From the NCBI RefSeq assembly GCF_000027165.1, contig NC_013853.1, forward strand, positions 2,082,612-2,146,611: DNA of 64,000 bases. The letters are read 5' to 3'. The notes beneath the pieces were generated by a model. The model was given only the letters and a program-made list of their open reading frames with translations. It searched no databases and was not told where the DNA came from. This stretch comes from Streptococcus mitis B6 (GTDB taxonomy: Bacteria > Bacillota > Bacilli > Lactobacillales > Streptococcaceae). The position numbers and the translations under genes were made by a program. How positions within the stretch are numbered: position 1 is the stretch's first letter; each line of letters starts with the position of its first letter. This document shows, in pieces, positions 13,000 to 21,839 of this stretch.

Positions 13000-13957
13000 T
13001 ACACCTTTTATGATTGGCAATGTTGAGATTCCCAATCGTACCGTTTTAGCGCCTATGGCTGGCGTGACTAACTCAGCCTTTCGTACCATCGCAAAAGAGC
13101 TCGGTGCAGGACTCGTTGTTATGGAAATGGTCTCTGACAAGGGAATCCAATACAACAACGAAAAAACCCTGCACATGCTTCATATCGACGAAGGCGAAAA
13201 CCCTGTTTCTATCCAACTTTTTGGTAGCGACGAAGAAAGCCTCGCACGCGCAGCAGAATTTATCCAAGAAAACACTAAAACCGATATCGTGGATATCAAC
13301 ATGGGTTGCCCAGTTAACAAAATCGTGAAGAACGAAGCTGGCGCTATGTGGCTCAAGGATCCAGACAAGATTTACTCTATCATCAACAAGGTCCAGTCTG
13401 TCCTTGATATCCCACTTACTGTCAAAATGCGTACCGGCTGGGCGGACCCATCTCTGGCAGTAGAAAATGCCCTCGCTGCTGAAGCTGCAGGTGTTGCTGC
13501 CCTCGCCATGCATGGCCGTACCCGTGAGCAAATGTATACAGGTCATGCAGATCTTGAGACCCTGCACGACGTAGCTCAAGCTCTGACCAAGATTCCATTT
13601 ATCGCCAACGGTGATATCCGTACGGTTCAAGAAGCCAAACAACGTATCGAAGAAGTTGGTGCTGACGCAGTCATGATTGGCCGCGCAGCCATGGGAAATC
13701 CCTACCTCTTCCACCAAATCAACCACTACTTTGAAACAGGAGAAATCCTACCTGATTTGACTTTTGAGGACAAGATGGAAATCGCCTACGAACACTTGAA
13801 ACGCTTGATTAACCTCAAAGGGGAAAACGTCGCAGTTCGTGAGTTCCGTGGCCTCGCTCCTCACTACCTCCGTGGAACATCTGGTGCTGCCAAACTCCGT
13901 GGAGCTATTTCACAAGCTAGCACCCTAGCAGAGATTGAAGCCCTCTTGCAATTGTAG
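12986..13957 (+). CDS. dusB: tRNA-dihydrouridine synthase
   Basis: An FMN enzyme of 323 residues that reduces uridine to dihydrouridine in tRNA. It shows the family hallmarks: [14 protein letters not shown] near the N-terminus, [18 protein letters not shown] with the catalytic Cys, and [12 protein letters not shown] near the phosphate site. I chose GTG at 12986, inside the end of hslO: it is preceded by GGAGG at a 9-base spacing, while the longer upstream frame has no support. Confidence 0.94.
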   Translation: MTNLNTPFMIGNVEIPNRTVLAPMAGVTNSAFRTIAKELGAGLVVMEMVSDKGIQYNNEKTLHMLHIDEGENPVSIQLFGSDEESLARAAEFIQENTKTDIVDINMGCPVNKIVKNEAGAMWLKDPDKIYSIINKVQSVLDIPLTVKMRTGWADPSLAVENALAAEAAGVAALAMHGRTREQMYTGHADLETLHDVAQALTKIPFIANGDIRTVQEAKQRIEEVGADAVMIGRAAMGNPYLFHQINHYFETGEILPDLTFEDKMEIAYEHLKRLINLKGENVAVREFRGLAPHYLRGTSGAAKLRGAISQASTLAEIEALLQL

Positions 13958-13985
13958 AAAGCATAGTCTCACATCTACAACTCAC

Positions 13986-14023
13986 AAAAACGGCAAAGCT
14001 CAAAAAGAATCTTGCCGTTTTTT
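13986..14023. terminator. bidirectional terminator after dusB
   Basis: AAAAACGGCAA and TTGCCGTTTTTT form a hairpin with an A-run before and a T-run after, so it can work for dusB (+) and for the converging gene on the minus strand, whose stop codon it overlaps. Confidence 0.85.
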
Positions 14024-14708
14024 ATATGTTTTCATCTTGTAAATCTAATTGCTTCACTCTAGCTATATAGTAGGACATAATCAAAAACAAATTGATACTG
14101 ATAATCCAAACAGACCATTCATGAAGAAAATGCATCAATACAGCCAAGCTGATTGCCCCCACTATGAAACTTCCCACAACAATCCCATAATTTAAGGCTT
14201 GACGACGGTATTCTTGGATATTTCCTTCTCTTCTAGCAATGCGATACAAAGCGGTCAACATCTTTCGGTAATTTCCAGACGTCATAAAAATGACATAGGG
14301 ATGATCTTCAATCAAGCTACCTGTAAATGTTAGCATCATCATTCCTGTTCCAAAAGCGATGAAAGGAACTTCTAATAAAGGAAATCGTGAAAAGAAAGGC
14401 AAAATAAGTGTCCCAATAAATAAAGGAAGCAACATCTTAACCCGCCAGTAGGCCGTTTTGCGGTATTCTTTCATGTGTAGGGCAGACAGAAATCCTAGAG
14501 AAAAGAAGATAATTGAGCAGAATCGTAGCATCGTATTAATAACATTTGAGTCATGCCAATCAGATATAAGTAGGAGAATATTCCCTGTCTGTGTCGCTAC
14601 CAAACTATGGTATTGAATATGGCAAAACACATCCAAAGAACCACCTACAAATCCAAGAAATACTCCCATCAGTCGTGTGTTTTGAGGTAAGATTAATTTA
14701 TCCGCCAT
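14022..14708 (-). CDS. YoaK/DUF1275 family membrane protein
   Basis: A 228-residue protein with about six membrane segments. It has the DUF1275 signature near the N-terminus: GFVGGSLDVFCHI followed by the ATQTGNI motif. The family is widespread, and its function is not known. It has its own extended -10 promoter (TGGTATAAT, hexamer 14740-14745) and is read toward dusB. It is not part of the pneumococcal gene order I recall for this position. Confidence 0.8.
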   Translation of the reverse strand: MADKLILPQNTRLMGVFLGFVGGSLDVFCHIQYHSLVATQTGNILLLISDWHDSNVINTMLRFCSIIFFSLGFLSALHMKEYRKTAYWRVKMLLPLFIGTLILPFFSRFPLLEVPFIAFGTGMMMLTFTGSLIEDHPYVIFMTSGNYRKMLTALYRIARREGNIQEYRRQALNYGIVVGSFIVGAISLAVLMHFLHEWSVWIISINLFLIMSYYIARVKQLDLQDENI

Positions 14709-14834
14709 GTATTATCACTCGTTTTCCTTTGATTTTTTTATTATACCACTTTCTCTTGGAGAAACTAAGTGAAAAACAGTTGGCTCACTCTTTTACAGCA
14801 CGATTTCTAGTAAAAGTTAAAGCACCAAATTTTA

Positions 14835-15533
14835 TTATTGATTCAAAGCAACACTGGAAACCTTACCATCCGCTCCTGTTGTAATTTGGATGATTTTTCC
14901 CCCACCAATTTTGGCATTATACTTACCATCATCAAGAGTATAAGAATAGCCTTTGATAGAGTAATTTTCTTTCTTTCCATTAGCAGATTCTACTGTAAAT
15001 TGACCACCTGATGAAACTGTGATAGTTTCGCCATTTGCTCCCCTCCAATTGCCAGCTGCTGCTGAGAAATCACCGTCTACCATGGCTAAAACACCCTTGT
15101 AGCGTTTATTTTGCTCTGCTTGTTTGTCTTGAAGTTTGCGGTCAGTTGTAGGATCATAGCTTGATTGGTTAGACTGGGTTTGAGGAGCTTGTTGAGTTGA
15201 AGGAGTCTGAGCAGGAGTTTGCTGACTAGCCGCCTGTTGATTAGCCACTTCTTGACCTTGTCTTTGTTCTGGTGCAGGTGTTGCTGGTGATGGTATTGGT
15301 GTTGCTGTAGACTGGTCAGTAGACGCCTTGGCCTTTTCAGATGAAGCTGAACTTGAGGACTTCTGAGTCTTGCTTTCTTTGCTAGAAGAAGTTGCTTTAG
15401 AACCTGATGATTGACTTGTCTTAGCAGAACTGCTTGCTTGAGTTGTTTCCTTTTTATTTCCACAAGCTCCTAATAGCAAGGTAGAAGCCAATACAGTTGC
15501 TGCCATCAATTTGATATAGGTTTTCTTTTTCAT
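14835..15533 (-). CDS. Ser/Gln-rich surface lipoprotein of unknown function
   Basis: The 232-residue product has a lipoprotein signal peptide with lipobox LLGAC (Cys24), then about 100 residues rich in Ser, Thr, Gln, Pro and Ala that look like a wall-spanning stalk, then a compact domain (about 145-232) starting YKGVLAMVDGDFSAAAGNWRG and ending KVSSVALNQ. That C-terminal part resembles the short beta-rich domains seen in several streptococcal lipoproteins (DUF6287-like, from memory). It has a near-consensus SigA promoter and, further upstream, a perfect SigX cin-box, so it may be competence-induced. No enzyme motif was seen. Confidence 0.85.
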   Translation of the reverse strand: MKKKTYIKLMAATVLASTLLLGACGNKKETTQASSSAKTSQSSGSKATSSSKESKTQKSSSSASSEKAKASTDQSTATPIPSPATPAPEQRQGQEVANQQAASQQTPAQTPSTQQAPQTQSNQSSYDPTTDRKLQDKQAEQNKRYKGVLAMVDGDFSAAAGNWRGANGETITVSSGGQFTVESANGKKENYSIKGYSYTLDDGKYNAKIGGGKIIQITTGADGKVSSVALNQ

Positions 15534-15587
15534 TTTTCTACTCCTTTGTAATGTTTTAGAAATATAAAGAAATCTTTTTGTAATATA

Positions 15588-15616
15588 ATTGTAACACTCT
15601 GATTTGAATATGTCAA
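15588..15616 (-). promoter_or_regulatory. SigA promoter of lipoprotein gene
   Basis: TTGACA (15611-15616), 17-base spacer, TACAAT (15588-15593) on the minus strand, about 50 bases before the start codon. Confidence 0.8.
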
Positions 15617-15629
15617 CAATTTATCTAAA

Positions 15630-15662
15630 CTATTTTAAAAATCTTAAATACTTTAGATACAT
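15630..15662 (-). CDS. possible 10-codon leader peptide
   Basis: ATG at 15662 is preceded by AGGAGGAG with 4-5 base spacing and opens a short frame MYLKYLRFLK followed by TAG. It begins about 18 bases after a perfect cin-box, so a SigX transcript would start with this ribosome binding site at its very 5' end. It may be a real peptide, a leader affecting the downstream lipoprotein gene, or the remnant of a gene. No homologue is known to me. Confidence 0.35.
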   Translation of the reverse strand: MYLKYLRFLK

Positions 15663-15680
15663 TTACTCCTCCTACTCTTC

Positions 15681-15688
15681 TATTCGTA
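15681..15688 (-). promoter_or_regulatory. cin-box (SigX/ComX promoter)
   Basis: TACGAATA on the minus strand is an exact match to the late-competence promoter element and is preceded by a T-rich stretch (CTGTTTTAT), as at comFA. It faces the lipoprotein gene, 148 bases upstream of its start codon. Confidence 0.7.
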
Positions 15689-15740
15689 ATAAAACAGAAA
15701 AACAGGAGATTTTTCTATTAAAAATTTGAATTTATTTTTG

Positions 15741-15778
15741 TGTAATCGCTTGCATTGTTTTAAACAAAGGAATATAAT
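15741..15778 (+). promoter_or_regulatory. promoter with overlapping cre site
   Basis: TTGCAT (15750-15755), 17 bases, TATAAT (15773-15778). TGTAATCGCTTGCA at 15741-15754 matches the CcpA consensus TGWAANCGNTNWCA at every fixed position except one and covers the -35 box, a repressing position. Confidence 0.75.
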
Positions 15779-15811
15779 AACATTGAAATAGAATATAGGA
15801 GGTGTAGGCTT

Positions 15812-16042
15812 ATGTTAAGCAAGTATTACAAGTATCTGCCTTGGTTGATTGTGACAGCTATTGTCTCTTATCAATCAGCAACTTACTATGCGCGAACTGC
15901 ATTTGATGTCTTCTATCTGACTACAATCTTTTTGATTGTCTATATCGCTTTGTTATTTGTACATGAGAACTATCTCAAGTATCTATACAAAGACTTCTTT
16001 ACTCACATGTTAAGCAATTCTAAGAAAGATGGTCATCCCTAG
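15812..16042 (+). CDS. small membrane protein, 76 aa
   Basis: The product MLSKYYKYLPW... has two hydrophobic segments (about residues 8-25 and 32-50) and a polar, lysine-rich tail. I do not recognise a family. The reading frame is supported by an excellent ribosome binding site (AGGAGGTG, 8-9 bases before ATG), a near-consensus promoter and a downstream hairpin terminator, so it is a real single-gene unit. The cre-like site on its -35 box predicts carbon catabolite repression. It is divergent from the lipoprotein gene. Confidence 0.8.
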   Translation: MLSKYYKYLPWLIVTAIVSYQSATYYARTAFDVFYLTTIFLIVYIALLFVHENYLKYLYKDFFTHMLSNSKKDGHP

Positions 16043-16083
16043 AACAATCGCAACAGCAAATCAAACTAATAAAGGCAAATAAA

Positions 16084-16109
16084 GAGGTCGGGAACTTTTT
16101 CCCGGCCTC
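16084..16109. terminator. bidirectional terminator
   Basis: GAGGTCGGG and CCCGGCCTC pair (one wobble) around eight bases, followed by GCTTTTTATTT on the plus strand and by T-rich sequence on the minus strand. It serves the small membrane protein gene and the converging Nudix gene. Confidence 0.85.
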
Positions 16110-16114
16110 GCTTT

Positions 16115-16888
16115 TTATTTCAATCGATAGGTTTTTCTTGGTTTCTTTTTAGGTACTCGTTTGAGTCCGACTTCTTCTACATATTCTCCGTATTTTACGA
16201 GAAAGTTATTGCTGACGATGGGACGACCGGGGTTGATAAGATTGACCAGTTCAGTCCCTTCATAGACAGTGAACTCCTCCTCTTGCAGATAAAGGAAGGT
16301 CGGATTCCAGTCGAGACGGCCTTGGATTCGTTTGATGGATTCTTGGATAATGGCATAATGGTCAAAAGCGAAAGCTTGCTCCTCCAACTCTACTCCCTCT
16401 AGGTAGCACTTGCCTGTCTGAAAATCGACATCTACGAAAACGACATCCTTGGCATCGTCTCCTGCTTGAACAAGTTCTAATGCACGACTAGGCAGATAAA
16501 CCAAGTGGGCAATGGTCACTGTCCAGCCCCGTGGGTCACGGCCGGGAGTCGATACGGTCATCAATTGCTCAATTTTTTCCAAAGGAAGATCGAGATTGAC
16601 TTCTTCTCTCACCTCACGCTGACAGGCATGCGCAGCATCTTCGCCCTTGTCCATAAATCCTCCAACTAAGGCCAAACAGTTTTGATAAGGGTGAGCCTTG
16701 CGGCGAATTAATAAGATCTTGATCTTTCCTTCAACAAAGCAGTAGGCTACCATATCCACCGTCACACTTGGTTTTTCGTATTGAGGGAGTTCCTGCTTGT
16801 AGTACCAATCCAAAAACTCCTCCTGACTGGCATGGATTTCAAAATATTCTTTTTCCGTCATCCCTGCTGGAATCATCGTTTCCGTCAT
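16115..16888 (-). CDS. Nudix protein with NrtR-like C-terminal domain
   Basis: The 257-residue protein has a Nudix domain (about 40-175) with box G77-x5-E83-x7-R91-E92-V93-x-E95-E96, so the metal-binding glutamates are intact; the usual Gly near the end is Asn98. The C-terminal 80 residues resemble the winged-helix part of NrtR, the Nudix-related regulator of NAD genes. It follows pnuC by one base in an operon with nadR. It could be an ADP-ribose or related hydrolase, a repressor of the operon, or both; intact catalytic residues favour at least some hydrolase activity. Confidence 0.82.
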   Translation of the reverse strand: MTETMIPAGMTEKEYFEIHASQEEFLDWYYKQELPQYEKPSVTVDMVAYCFVEGKIKILLIRRKAHPYQNCLALVGGFMDKGEDAAHACQREVREEVNLDLPLEKIEQLMTVSTPGRDPRGWTVTIAHLVYLPSRALELVQAGDDAKDVVFVDVDFQTGKCYLEGVELEEQAFAFDHYAIIQESIKRIQGRLDWNPTFLYLQEEEFTVYEGTELVNLINPGRPIVSNNFLVKYGEYVEEVGLKRVPKKKPRKTYRLK

Positions 16889-16889
16889 T

Positions 16890-17669
16890 TTACGCCTCCT
16901 TACGAACTGCCTTGGTCCATTGGTACCAACCTACTAGACTATTGAGTGTGTAAACCCAGTACATCCCTTGGATGTGGATATTTTCACCCCACCAGAGGTA
17001 AATACTAAAGAGATTAGTTGCAATCCAGAAAATCCATTGCTCACGGTAGAGACGTGTCATCAAGAGCTGACCAACACCATTGGTCGCATCGGTAACACTA
17101 TCACGGAAAGGGCGAGCACTATGGATACTTTGATAAGCCAAGCCCATACCAATCCAAATGATAGCAGTCAAAGCTAAGTACTTAAGCCAGTCAAGCACAG
17201 ATAATTTCTTGGCTTCAAAGTGAGATTCTTCTGCTTTTCCTTGGTCATTGATACGGTTGGACAGCCAAGCATAGAGACCAATCGGCTGCATGACAAAGAA
17301 GTAAACGGTCGTCAAGACTTCACCATAAAAAGTCGCATTCATAGCCAAAACCAAATAGATAGCAGAGTTAATGGCCCCAAAGAGATAATTGCTTGCACGC
17401 CCTTCTGCTACCAAAATAACACAGACAATCCCCGTCCAAGATGCAAACAAGCTCAGCCAGTCATGACTTTCTGTATTTTGCGTGAATTCCAAGATTAAGG
17501 GAACACTTGACAAGACGATGAGATACAACCACTGGAAAAGACTCCGGCCAACAAAGAGATCTTTACAGAGCAGGCGCATGATTCCTGCAAAACCGATCTT
17601 GCGTGCTTCCGCATGGACATTTTTAAAGTTTTCGATAAATTGTGTGATTTTTTCAGTTAGTTTTTTCAT
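16890..17669 (-). CDS. pnuC: nicotinamide riboside transporter PnuC
   Basis: A 259-residue membrane protein with about seven hydrophobic segments after a polar N-terminal region. It has the PnuC features near the C-terminus (QWIFWIATNLFSIYLWW, with aromatic residues and Asn used for substrate binding) and GRASNYLFGAINSAIYL earlier. It is expected to take up nicotinamide riboside by facilitated diffusion, made one-way by NadR phosphorylation. It lies 9 bases after nadR and one base before the Nudix gene. Confidence 0.93.
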   Translation of the reverse strand: MKKLTEKITQFIENFKNVHAEARKIGFAGIMRLLCKDLFVGRSLFQWLYLIVLSSVPLILEFTQNTESHDWLSLFASWTGIVCVILVAEGRASNYLFGAINSAIYLVLAMNATFYGEVLTTVYFFVMQPIGLYAWLSNRINDQGKAEESHFEAKKLSVLDWLKYLALTAIIWIGMGLAYQSIHSARPFRDSVTDATNGVGQLLMTRLYREQWIFWIATNLFSIYLWWGENIHIQGMYWVYTLNSLVGWYQWTKAVRKEA

Positions 17670-17678
17670 ATTTTTCTC

Positions 17679-18737
17679 CTAATCTGCTTGGTAAATAGCA
17701 TCAATAGCCACTTTTGCTGATTCATAATTTCCTAAATAATCCTCAGCTAGATAAACTAGTGGAATGTTTGCTAAGTAGCGCTCCCTCATCTGGTCCAAAT
17801 GCTGGGAAAAACTATGACGAATATGGTCTTCTGCCATGGTCATATCTCTAAACCCATCATTGACATAGGAGCCGACAGGTTGCACAAAGAGAATCAAGTC
17901 CCATTTTTCCTTAGCCAAGATCGAGGCAAAGAGATTGTCAAATGTTTCTCCTGATAAGTCCTCTTGATCCTCAGTCTCCATGTAATAATCATAGTAGCCC
18001 TTGGTTACTAAGGAGTTTGTGTCAGCAATCACCAGTCCCCTATTGGCATTGCTGTCAATTAACTTAGAGGTCTGGTCATACTGCCCCAACAGGAGATAAT
18101 AGTAATCTTTTGGAGTCAATTCATCATCGCGGACATTGTTTTTGATCTGGTACTCACGTGCGTATTCCAAGCTAACTGGTGCATCGTAATACCTTGCCAA
18201 ATCCTTGGCCAAAGTTGTCTTCCCATTGCTAGCACTTCCCATAATCAACACTTTCTTTGTAAACTGACGTCGGAAAGGTTGAGCGATATATTTCCAATAT
18301 TTGCTTGGATTTTCTCGAATCATAGTCGCTGAGATACCAAACTTTCTTTCTTGCAAGACAGTCTCAAAGCCACGATTAGACAATTCTTGCTGGTAGTCTG
18401 CTTCTCCCACAAAGAAAATTAGTTCTTGCTGGGTTTCATCATAGGAAATCTCCGCTAACATTTGATCCAACCACTCCTGCCAACCCATAGGGTAACGTGG
18501 AAGATTAGTCTCATCTAACTTGCAGACAGAGGTCAATTCGTCATCACGAAAAGCCTCTCTGATATAGCGAAATCTTTTTTGAAGCGTTAAGCCTACCTGC
18601 TCCCCTCTGTCTCCCTCATAGCCTGAAACGACAACCCAGACCTGGTCACACTGCCGCTTCGCTCGCTGAATCAGATCGATATGTCCTTGATGAAGTGGAG
18701 CAAAGGTTCCAAATACCACTGCTGTTTTCTTTTTCAT
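17679..18737 (-). CDS. nadR: NadR: NMN adenylyltransferase / ribosylnicotinamide kinase
   Basis: A 352-residue two-domain enzyme. The N-terminal nucleotidyltransferase begins TAVVFGTFAPLHQGHIDL, with the HxGH motif at residues 16-19; the C-terminal kinase has the P-loop GSASNGKTTLA (about residue 168). Together they convert nicotinamide riboside to NMN and NMN to NAD. The N-terminal DNA-binding domain of enterobacterial NadR is absent, so this protein is not expected to repress transcription. It is the first gene of nadR-pnuC-nudix. Confidence 0.94.
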   Translation of the reverse strand: MKKKTAVVFGTFAPLHQGHIDLIQRAKRQCDQVWVVVSGYEGDRGEQVGLTLQKRFRYIREAFRDDELTSVCKLDETNLPRYPMGWQEWLDQMLAEISYDETQQELIFFVGEADYQQELSNRGFETVLQERKFGISATMIRENPSKYWKYIAQPFRRQFTKKVLIMGSASNGKTTLAKDLARYYDAPVSLEYAREYQIKNNVRDDELTPKDYYYLLLGQYDQTSKLIDSNANRGLVIADTNSLVTKGYYDYYMETEDQEDLSGETFDNLFASILAKEKWDLILFVQPVGSYVNDGFRDMTMAEDHIRHSFSQHLDQMRERYLANIPLVYLAEDYLGNYESAKVAIDAIYQAD

Positions 18738-18807
18738 AAACCTATTACCTTTTTATAATTTTTGATATTTTTATTATAAACTATATTTTTGTTTTGTCAA
18801 TAGGTTT
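18738..18807 (-). promoter_or_regulatory. nadR promoter flanked by inverted AATAGGTTT boxes
   Basis: TTGACA (18795-18800), 16 bases, TATAAT (18773-18778) on the minus strand. AAACCTATT at 18738-18746 touches the start codon and its inverted copy AATAGGTTT at 18799-18807 touches the -35 box, 52 bases apart. The placement fits a repressor site pair; which protein binds is unknown. Confidence 0.6.
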
Positions 18808-18838
18808 TTATTATTTTTTATAAAAAAGTAGCAAAAAA

Positions 18839-18864
18839 GAGAATCAAGATTGCTCCTGATTCTC
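18839..18864 (-). terminator. terminator of ctsR-clpC
   Basis: GAGAATCA and TGATTCTC form a perfect eight-base stem with a ten-base loop, followed on the minus strand by TTTTTTGC. Confidence 0.85.
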
Positions 18865-18869
18865 CATTT

Positions 18870-21302
18870 TTATACAATATCAAATTTTAACTGGCCTGCT
18901 TTGATACCAATCTTAAGTGTGTTGCCTGCCACTAAATCTCCCTTGAGAAGAAGTTCTGCTAACTTGTCTTCCACTTCTGTTTGCAGGGTTCTGCGAAGTG
19001 GACGAGCTCCCATCTCTGGGTCATATCCTTGATTGGCCAACAATTTCAGTGCGGAAGCTTGTAATTTCAAGTCAATACCTTTTTCAGCCAAACTTGCCAC
19101 TAAAGGTCTGACCATAATCTTCACTACTTCCTGCATATGGTCGCTAGAAAGGCTATGGAAGACCACCTTCTCATCAATACGGTTAATAAACTCAGGTCTA
19201 TAAGCTTTTTTCAGCTCTTCAAACATGCGTTTTTCCATATTTTCCTGGTCAAAACGAATGTCCTTAGCCCCAAAACCAACTGTCTTGTCATCACGAAGAG
19301 CTGTCGCACCAAGATTTGACGTCATGATAATAATGGTATTTGAAAAGTCAACCTTGCGGCCCTTGCTATCGGTCAAGACACCATCATCCAAGACCTGCAA
19401 GAGAACATTAAAGATATCTGGATGGGCCTTCTCTACCTCGTCAAAGAGGAGAACAGAGTATGGTTTGTTGCGAACTTTCTCGGTCAACTCCCCACCTTCT
19501 TCGTAGCCCACATAGCCCGGAGGAGCTCCATTGAGACGGCTGGCTGCAAATTTCTCCATATACTCACTCATATCAAAGCGGATAAGAGCTGATTCGTCAT
19601 CAAAGAGAACTTCCGCCAGAGCCTTGGCCAATTCGGTCTTACCGACACCTGTAGGTCCTAGGAACATAAAGGAACCAATCGGACGCTTGTGACTGCGAAT
19701 CCCTGACTGGTTGCGGCGAATCGCACGGCTAATGCTTGAAACAGCTTGATCTTGACCGATGACACGTTTGTGCAATTCAGCTTCCAGATTCAGGTATTTC
19801 TTCGCATCAGTCTGAGTCAGTTTTTGGACTGGAATGCCTGACAAGCGACTCAAGGTGGTCAAAATATCAGACTCCGTCACCAAGTCTTTATAGACAGGCA
19901 CTTCCTCTTCTTTAGCAATTAGTTGAGTAGCTTGTTTCCACTTACCATCCATCAAGGCCTTGTCAGCTGGACTCAAACCTGAATCGTCTGCTTTTACATG
20001 CTTAGCCTTATTTTGCACTGTTGCTGCTGCCTCATCCAAGAGATCGATAGCAGAGTCTGGCAAATGGCGACTAGTCAAGTAACGATGGGCCATCTTAACG
20101 GCTGTTTCAACCGCTTCATCTGTGATTTGCACACGGTGGTGTTTCTCATAAGTCACCTTCAAACCTTGCAAAATCGCCATACTGTCGGCCACGCTTGGCT
20201 CTTCAATCGTTACTTTGGCGAAACGACGAGAAAGGGCCGCATCTTTTTCGATATGTTTTTGGTATTCCTCCTGAGTGGTCGCGCCAACCGTTCTCAAGGT
20301 ACCACGCGCCAAGGCTGGTTTCAAGATATTGGCCGCATCCAGAGTTGAGTCAATCCCGCTCCCAGAACCCATGATGGTATGAAGTTCATCGATAAAGAGG
20401 ATGACTTGCCCATCTTCCTCAATATCCTTGATGATATTGTTCATGCGTTCTTCAAAGTCACCACGAAAACGTGTCCCTGCAACGACATTCATCAAATCCA
20501 GCTCCAACACGCGCATCTTAGCCATTTCCGCAGGCACATCCCCACTAGCAATACGCTGGGCAAGACCAAGCGCCAGAGCAGTTTTCCCAACACCAGCATC
20601 TCCAACCAAGACAGGATTATTCTTGGTCTTACGGCTCAAGATTTGAATCATACGCGAGATTTCCTTATCTCGACCAATGACTGGTTCTAACTTGCCAGAA
20701 CGCGCTTGCTCTGTCAAATCATGCGTATAGTCCTCGAGACCACCACTCGGAGTCTGGGGCATGCCCATCATATTAGCCATAGAATTTTGCTTATCAGCTA
20801 CTGTACGATGGCGTTGGCGTAAAGCCTTGAGGTCTTCACGGGTCCAGCCTGCCCGTTCTTCTAAATTTCGACGAAGAGCAGCAATCTTGACCTGATCTTT
20901 CTTGTCTTCATAAGAAAAACCAGCCCTCTCCAAAATACGAGTCGCCAAGGCATTTCCATCATGCAAAATCGCATAAAGGACGTGCTCCGTCCCTAGCATC
21001 TTAGCATGGACCACTGACGCTACATACTCTGCTTCGTCAAAAAGAACCTGCAAACGATGAGAAAACGGCAATTCCGTAAAGGTTTCATCCTGGCTATAGT
21101 TCGTTTCAGTCAGTTCCAAAGCGACCTCTTCTAAACGGTCCATCTCATATGGATAATCATTTAAAGTTGCCCCTGCCACACTATAACTGTGATTGGACAT
21201 GGCAATCAACAAGTGCCAAGACTCTAGGTAACGAGCTCCAAAATGGCCAGCAACCATGTAGGCACTTTCGATACATTCATTCAATGCTTTTGAATAGTTC
21301 AT
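18870..21302 (-). CDS. clpC: ATP-dependent Clp protease ATPase ClpC
   Basis: ClpC unfolds proteins and feeds them to ClpP. The 810 residues contain an N-terminal Clp repeat domain (1-145), a first AAA+ module with Walker [11 protein letters not shown] and DEAH-like box [10 protein letters not shown], a short middle region (about 420-460), and a second AAA+ module with [16 protein letters not shown] and [12 protein letters not shown]. All nucleotide-binding motifs look intact. It begins one base after the ctsR stop, so it is controlled from the ctsR promoter. Confidence 0.97.
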   Translation of the reverse strand: MNYSKALNECIESAYMVAGHFGARYLESWHLLIAMSNHSYSVAGATLNDYPYEMDRLEEVALELTETNYSQDETFTELPFSHRLQVLFDEAEYVASVVHAKMLGTEHVLYAILHDGNALATRILERAGFSYEDKKDQVKIAALRRNLEERAGWTREDLKALRQRHRTVADKQNSMANMMGMPQTPSGGLEDYTHDLTEQARSGKLEPVIGRDKEISRMIQILSRKTKNNPVLVGDAGVGKTALALGLAQRIASGDVPAEMAKMRVLELDLMNVVAGTRFRGDFEERMNNIIKDIEEDGQVILFIDELHTIMGSGSGIDSTLDAANILKPALARGTLRTVGATTQEEYQKHIEKDAALSRRFAKVTIEEPSVADSMAILQGLKVTYEKHHRVQITDEAVETAVKMAHRYLTSRHLPDSAIDLLDEAAATVQNKAKHVKADDSGLSPADKALMDGKWKQATQLIAKEEEVPVYKDLVTESDILTTLSRLSGIPVQKLTQTDAKKYLNLEAELHKRVIGQDQAVSSISRAIRRNQSGIRSHKRPIGSFMFLGPTGVGKTELAKALAEVLFDDESALIRFDMSEYMEKFAASRLNGAPPGYVGYEEGGELTEKVRNKPYSVLLFDEVEKAHPDIFNVLLQVLDDGVLTDSKGRKVDFSNTIIIMTSNLGATALRDDKTVGFGAKDIRFDQENMEKRMFEELKKAYRPEFINRIDEKVVFHSLSSDHMQEVVKIMVRPLVASLAEKGIDLKLQASALKLLANQGYDPEMGARPLRRTLQTEVEDKLAELLLKGDLVAGNTLKIGIKAGQLKFDIV

Positions 21303-21303
21303 C

Positions 21304-21762
21304 TTACTTCCCTTTTCTATCTACCTCTTGTATGACCTGTCTTAGCATGTTTGCACGAAGGACTGGAGCTTCTTCCCCTAAAACGCGATCCACAGCTACT
21401 GCTACCAGCAAATTCATCTCCTGCTTGGTCATCAATTTCTGCTCAACCAAAAGCTGTAGAATATCCTCATAAATTTCTTGACTGAGCCGCTCACCAATCG
21501 AGTAAAGCAGCTCCCGTAGCATTTCATGATGACTAGAAAACTCAATCCGTCCTATACGAATGTAACCTCCTCCACCACGCTTACTTTCAACCAAGTAGCC
21601 TCTACTTTCCGTAAAGCGTGTCTTGATCACGTAGTTAATCTGACTAGGGACAACCTGAAAGGTATCTGCCAACTGACTACGTTGCAACTCCACGATACCA
21701 GATTGATCTAAAATCGCCTTGATGTAGGCCTCAATATGATCCGATGTATTTTTAAATCTCAT
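21304..21762 (-). CDS. ctsR: class III stress repressor CtsR
   Basis: CtsR is the dimeric repressor of clp heat-shock genes. The 152-residue protein has the winged helix with the conserved tip RGGGGYIRIGRI (about residues 61-73). It is directly followed by clpC with a one-base gap. The heptad repeat in its own promoter predicts autoregulation. Confidence 0.97.
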   Translation of the reverse strand: MRFKNTSDHIEAYIKAILDQSGIVELQRSQLADTFQVVPSQINYVIKTRFTESRGYLVESKRGGGGYIRIGRIEFSSHHEMLRELLYSIGERLSQEIYEDILQLLVEQKLMTKQEMNLLVAVAVDRVLGEEAPVLRANMLRQVIQEVDRKGK

Positions 21763-21787
21763 TACAAACCCACCTCTCTCTTTAAAC

Positions 21788-21810
21788 CTTGACTATCTTT
21801 GACTATTATA
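21788..21810 (-). promoter_or_regulatory. CtsR operator and -10 box
   Basis: On the minus strand, TATAAT (21805-21810) is followed at once by the direct repeat AGTCAAAGATAGTCAAGG, a match to the CtsR heptad repeat (GGTCAAA-nAn-GGTCAAA). It blocks the start region of ctsR-clpC. Confidence 0.85.
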
Positions 21811-21839
21811 CCGAAATTTTCTCATTTTTAAAAGAAAAA

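Noticed and set aside
13073..13726. Long antisense frame (217 codons) over dusB
   Set aside because: It is a codon-bias shadow of dusB with no ribosome binding site and no recognisable protein.
15580..15605. WalR-type box at the lipoprotein promoter (TGTTAC-N5-TATTAC)
   Set aside because: One mismatch, and it overlaps the -10 box in AT-rich DNA, so a chance match is likely.
21550..21565. TACGAATG as a cin-box inside ctsR
   Set aside because: It differs from the consensus at the last base, lies inside a coding gene and faces away from any competence gene.
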